Shown: positions 5,676-6,806 of the stretch, in pieces
Layout: each line of letters starts with the position of its first letter
Numbering within the stretch: the first letter of the stretch is position 1
Source of the DNA: an uncultured Chloroflexaceae bacterium
Lineage (GTDB): Bacteria > Chloroflexota > Chloroflexia > Chloroflexales > Chloroflexaceae
DNA length: 6,806 nucleotides
NCBI GenBank assembly: GCA_937141995.1
Contig: CAKZQX010000360.1
Coordinates: 1 to 6,806 of the forward strand
Reading direction: 5' to 3'
Made by a program: the position numbers and the translations under genes
Notes under the pieces: model-generated
The model's input: the letters and a program-made list of their open reading frames with translations, nothing else
What the model was told of the DNA's origin: nothing
Database searches by the model: none

Positions 5676-5721
5676 CTGCGACCACCTTTCCTGGCTTACA
5701 AGAAATTGCACATTCGTGCCT

Positions 5722-5750
5722 AGCATAGCAGGTTCCCCAGTGCTTGTCAA
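5722..5750 (-). promoter_or_regulatory. Near-consensus sigma70 promoter for the leader and ABC-rsgA operon
   Basis: On the - strand, TTGACA (5745-5750), a 17-nt spacer and TATGCT (5722-5727) match the housekeeping consensus with only the -10 deviating slightly. Transcription should start near 5715 and run toward the 68-aa gene, ABC gene and rsgA. It is the best promoter match I see in the window. Confidence 0.78.
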
Positions 5751-5819
5751 TCCCCTGGATCTGCGACTTTCGATGGATACGACTCACGGGCATAATGAAG
5801 GTAGCATGTTCAGGTAGTG

Positions 5820-5856
5820 CCGCCTTCAGGCGGTTCCTAGCCAGCACCACCGCCTG
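5820..5856. other. Overlapping alternative hairpins
   Basis: CCGCC (5820-5824) pairs with GGCGG (5829-5833). The same GGCGG also pairs, within CAGGCGGT (5827-5834), with ACCGCCTG (5849-5856). The two hairpins are mutually exclusive. No gene is recognisable on either strand of 5751-5891, so I cannot assign a role. Repeat debris at the edge of the 119-bp array is as likely as regulation. Confidence 0.35.
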
Positions 5857-5891
5857 GTGAAGATTGAGCAAATAACCCCGATATGCCATCC

Positions 5892-5978
5892 GGGAGTCCC
5901 GGCTTTAGCCAATGGAATGCCGGCCGCGACAGCAGCATACTGCCAGGCAAACCTGGTTCGGCTGAAACCGGGACTCCC
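5892..5978. repeat. Palindromic element copy B (first array unit)
   Basis: Same family as 1558-1642. The left arm is 5892-5910 and the right arm 5960-5978, with a few arm mismatches (TTTAGCC against GGCTGAA). The conserved core GCATACTGCCAGGCAAACC is present, with inner stem CCAGG/CCTGG. TATGCCATCC precedes it, as in copy A. Confidence 0.85.
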
Positions 5979-6011
5979 GATTATTGGTGTCCGGATTGTA
6001 CATTCAACCCC

Positions 6012-6096
6012 GGAGTCCCGGCTTTCGCCGGTGGAATGCCTGCCTCGGTAGCAGCATACTGCCAGGCAAACCTGGTCCGGCTGAAGCCGGGACTCC
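6012..6096. repeat. Palindromic element copy C (second array unit)
   Basis: The left arm is 6012-6031 and the right arm 6077-6096. Copy C starts exactly 119 bp after copy B. The linker between B and C (about 5979-6011, containing TTATTGGTGTCCGGATTG) is repeated without change between C and D. Confidence 0.87.
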
Positions 6097-6130
6097 CGAT
6101 TATTGGTGTCCGGATTGTACATTCAACCCC

Positions 6131-6170
6131 GGAGTCCCGGCTTCAGCCGGTGGGATGCCGGCCGGGGCAG
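6131..6170. repeat. Truncated palindromic element copy D
   Basis: Only the left arm (6131-6150) and about 20 bp of interior remain. The core and right arm are missing, and the sequence switches to an unrelated palindromic segment at about 6171. The left arm starts 119 bp after that of copy C, completing a tandem array of about 2.3 units. Confidence 0.8.
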
Positions 6171-6174
6171 AAGC

Positions 6175-6231
6175 CGTAGGGTGCATTCGATGCACCATTC
6201 TTCTGGGTGCGGACACGCCGCAGCGCATCCC
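6175..6231. repeat. Second type of small palindromic repeat downstream of the MFS gene
   Basis: GGTGCAT and ATGCACC (6180-6196) form a perfect 7-bp stem with a 3-nt loop. A second stem, GGGTGCG (6205-6211) with CGCATCC (6224-6230), forms with one G-U pair. Two adjacent hairpins 12 bp from the MFS stop could mark that gene's 3' end, though no U-run follows on the - strand. The GTAGGGTGCATTCGATGCACC wording resembles dispersed repeats in other bacteria; that part is from memory. Confidence 0.45.
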
Positions 6232-6242
6232 ACCGCTGAAAT

Positions 6243-6806
6243 CTAGGTTGACGGCTGTTGCCGGACAGCAGCGGCCTGATCCACTGCCGGACGGCCCGCG
6301 ATGAGCAACATGGCGGTGAGGGCGCTGAGCAGCGCCAGACCGCCGGCGATCAGCATAATCATGCGAAAACTTGACACAAAGGCCATGTTGATTGCCCCCT
6401 CCAGGGTGGCCTGCTGCTCTGCGCTGATGTCGGCGGGTAGTTCGATCCCGGCCAGACTGTTGCGCTGGGCCAGCAGTTCCTGGCGCACCTGCGGGGCCAG
6501 ATCCAGCGCATCCAGGCGCTGCTCCAGGTTATTACCGAAAACCTGCAGTATGAGCATCCCCATCACGGCGATCGCCAGCAGTCCGGCGACCCGCGACACG
6601 GCGTTGTTGATACCCGAAGCCAGTCCGGCATGGCCGGCGTCCACCGAGGACATCACGGTTGTGGTGAGCGGCGCAACGCTGGTGCCCATCCCCAGGCCCA
6701 GCACCACCACAGCGGGAAAGAAGGTTGTCCAGTAGCTGCCGCCGATGCCGGGAATCGCCAGCATCACAAAGCCCAGGGCGGCAATGGTCGGGCCAATGGT
6801 CAGCGG
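6243..6806 (-). CDS. C-terminal part of a DHA2-type (EmrB/QacA) MFS multidrug transporter
   Basis: The frame is open to the window edge and the start lies outside; 187 residues are visible, ending at TAG (6243). The protein would be a proton-driven efflux pump in the cytoplasmic membrane. Hydrophobic segments appear at about residues 3-20, 29-48 (FFPAVVVLGLGMGTSVA), 69-91 (VAGLLAIAVMGMLILQ) and 148-173 (IMLIAGGLALLSALTAMLLI). The conserved stretch LTTTVMSSVDAGHAGLASGINNAVSRVAG is characteristic of the C-terminal half of 14-helix DHA2 exporters. The loop LDALDLAPQVRQELLAQRNSLAG before the last helix also fits. It is transcribed toward the repeat array and is separate from the ABC operon promoter. 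The substrate cannot be inferred. Confidence 0.9.
   Translation of the reverse strand, partial: PLTIGPTIAALGFVMLAIPGIGGSYWTTFFPAVVVLGLGMGTSVAPLTTTVMSSVDAGHAGLASGINNAVSRVAGLLAIAVMGMLILQVFGNNLEQRLDALDLAPQVRQELLAQRNSLAGIELPADISAEQQATLEGAINMAFVSSFRMIMLIAGGLALLSALTAMLLIAGRPAVDQAAAVRQQPST

Larger units (their letters stand above)
5447..5715 (-). ncRNA. Candidate structured leader RNA / transcription attenuator
   Basis: From the start predicted by the promoter at 5722-5750, the - strand RNA can fold as follows. A base helix pairs 5682-5688 plus 5675-5679 with 5581-5592: 12 bp with a 2-nt bulge. A small hairpin, AGCUC/GAGCU, lies within about 5540-5575. Four arms follow: arm 1 (5521-5535), arm 2 (5495-5510), arm 3 (5469-5487) and arm 4 (5453-5463). 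Arms 2:3 form up to 16 bp (GCGCT, CACGGTT and TTGC with small bulges). Arms 3:4 form the terminator. Arms 1:2 pair over 6+4 bp and arms 1:4 over 11 bp. Since 2:3 and 3:4 exclude each other, this is attenuator logic. It could instead be a free RNA of about 270 nt ending at the terminator. No known riboswitch class is recognised. Confidence 0.6.

Noticed and set aside
5449..5715. T-box riboswitch
   Set aside because: GTGGTAGCGCG near the terminator resembles the T-box core TGGNACCGCG but breaks the conserved ACC. I see no AGTA motif or specifier loop, and no synthetase or amino-acid gene follows.
5611..5889. 92-codon - strand frame with GYLLNLHQAVVLARNRLKAAL
   Set aside because: It spans the strong promoter and much of the leader RNA, has no clear ribosome-binding site, and has low-quality sequence after the first third.
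5892..6170. CRISPR array
   Set aside because: The repeated unit is 119 bp with identical linkers and a large inverted repeat. CRISPR arrays have short repeats and unique spacers, and no cas gene is seen.
5826..6304. Several open frames across the palindromic array
   Set aside because: They are translations of the repeats themselves; the same peptide phrase recurs with the 119-bp period shifting the frame.

Overview
The window looks like chromosomal DNA of a GC-rich, non-enteric bacterium. I favour a Chloroflexota member (Chloroflexus/Roseiflexus type). This rests on the style of the vWA, DHA2-family MFS and RsgA proteins and on the abundant intergenic palindromic repeats; it is an impression, not a database result.

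Left part (1-2620, + strand). The 3' end of a probable beta-propeller protein (stop at 235) is followed by a 46-bp tandem repeat, a long nicotinamidase/isochorismatase-like cysteine hydrolase (421-1479), one copy of a palindromic element (1558-1642) and a vWA protein with an intact MIDAS motif (1726-2508). A 10-bp hairpin closes the block. A propeller next to a vWA protein suggests a MoxR-vWA-propeller type conflict or stress system with a hydrolase inserted. No MoxR ATPase lies in the window.

Middle (2620-5400, - strand). A 73-aa highly charged protein (2781-3002) has its own sigma70-like promoter. An AT-rich spacer with a long imperfect hairpin separates it from the 3' end of rsgA. rsgA (3273-4184) lies 3 bp downstream of an ABC-2/DrrA-type ATPase (4188-5096), which follows a 68-aa orphan gene (5166-5372). 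These three read as one operon, with a perfect 11-bp palindrome between the orphan and the ABC gene.

Upstream of that operon (5373-5750) is the most interesting region. A near-consensus promoter (TTGACA-N17-TATGCT) on the - strand should start an RNA with a leader of about 340 nt. The leader contains a possible 37-codon ORF, a 12-bp base helix and four mutually pairing arms, the last being an intrinsic terminator followed by five U. Arms 1:2, 2:3, 3:4 and 1:4 are all complementary. This is the architecture of a transcription attenuator, here in front of a drug-type ABC ATPase and a ribosome-assembly GTPase. I recognise no known riboswitch in it.

Right part (5750-6806). There is no gene from 5750 to 6242. 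This stretch holds overlapping hairpins, a 119-bp-period tandem array of the same palindromic element found at 1558, and a second kind of small palindromic repeat. The last feature is the C-terminal half of a DHA2-type multidrug MFS transporter on the - strand, cut by the window end.
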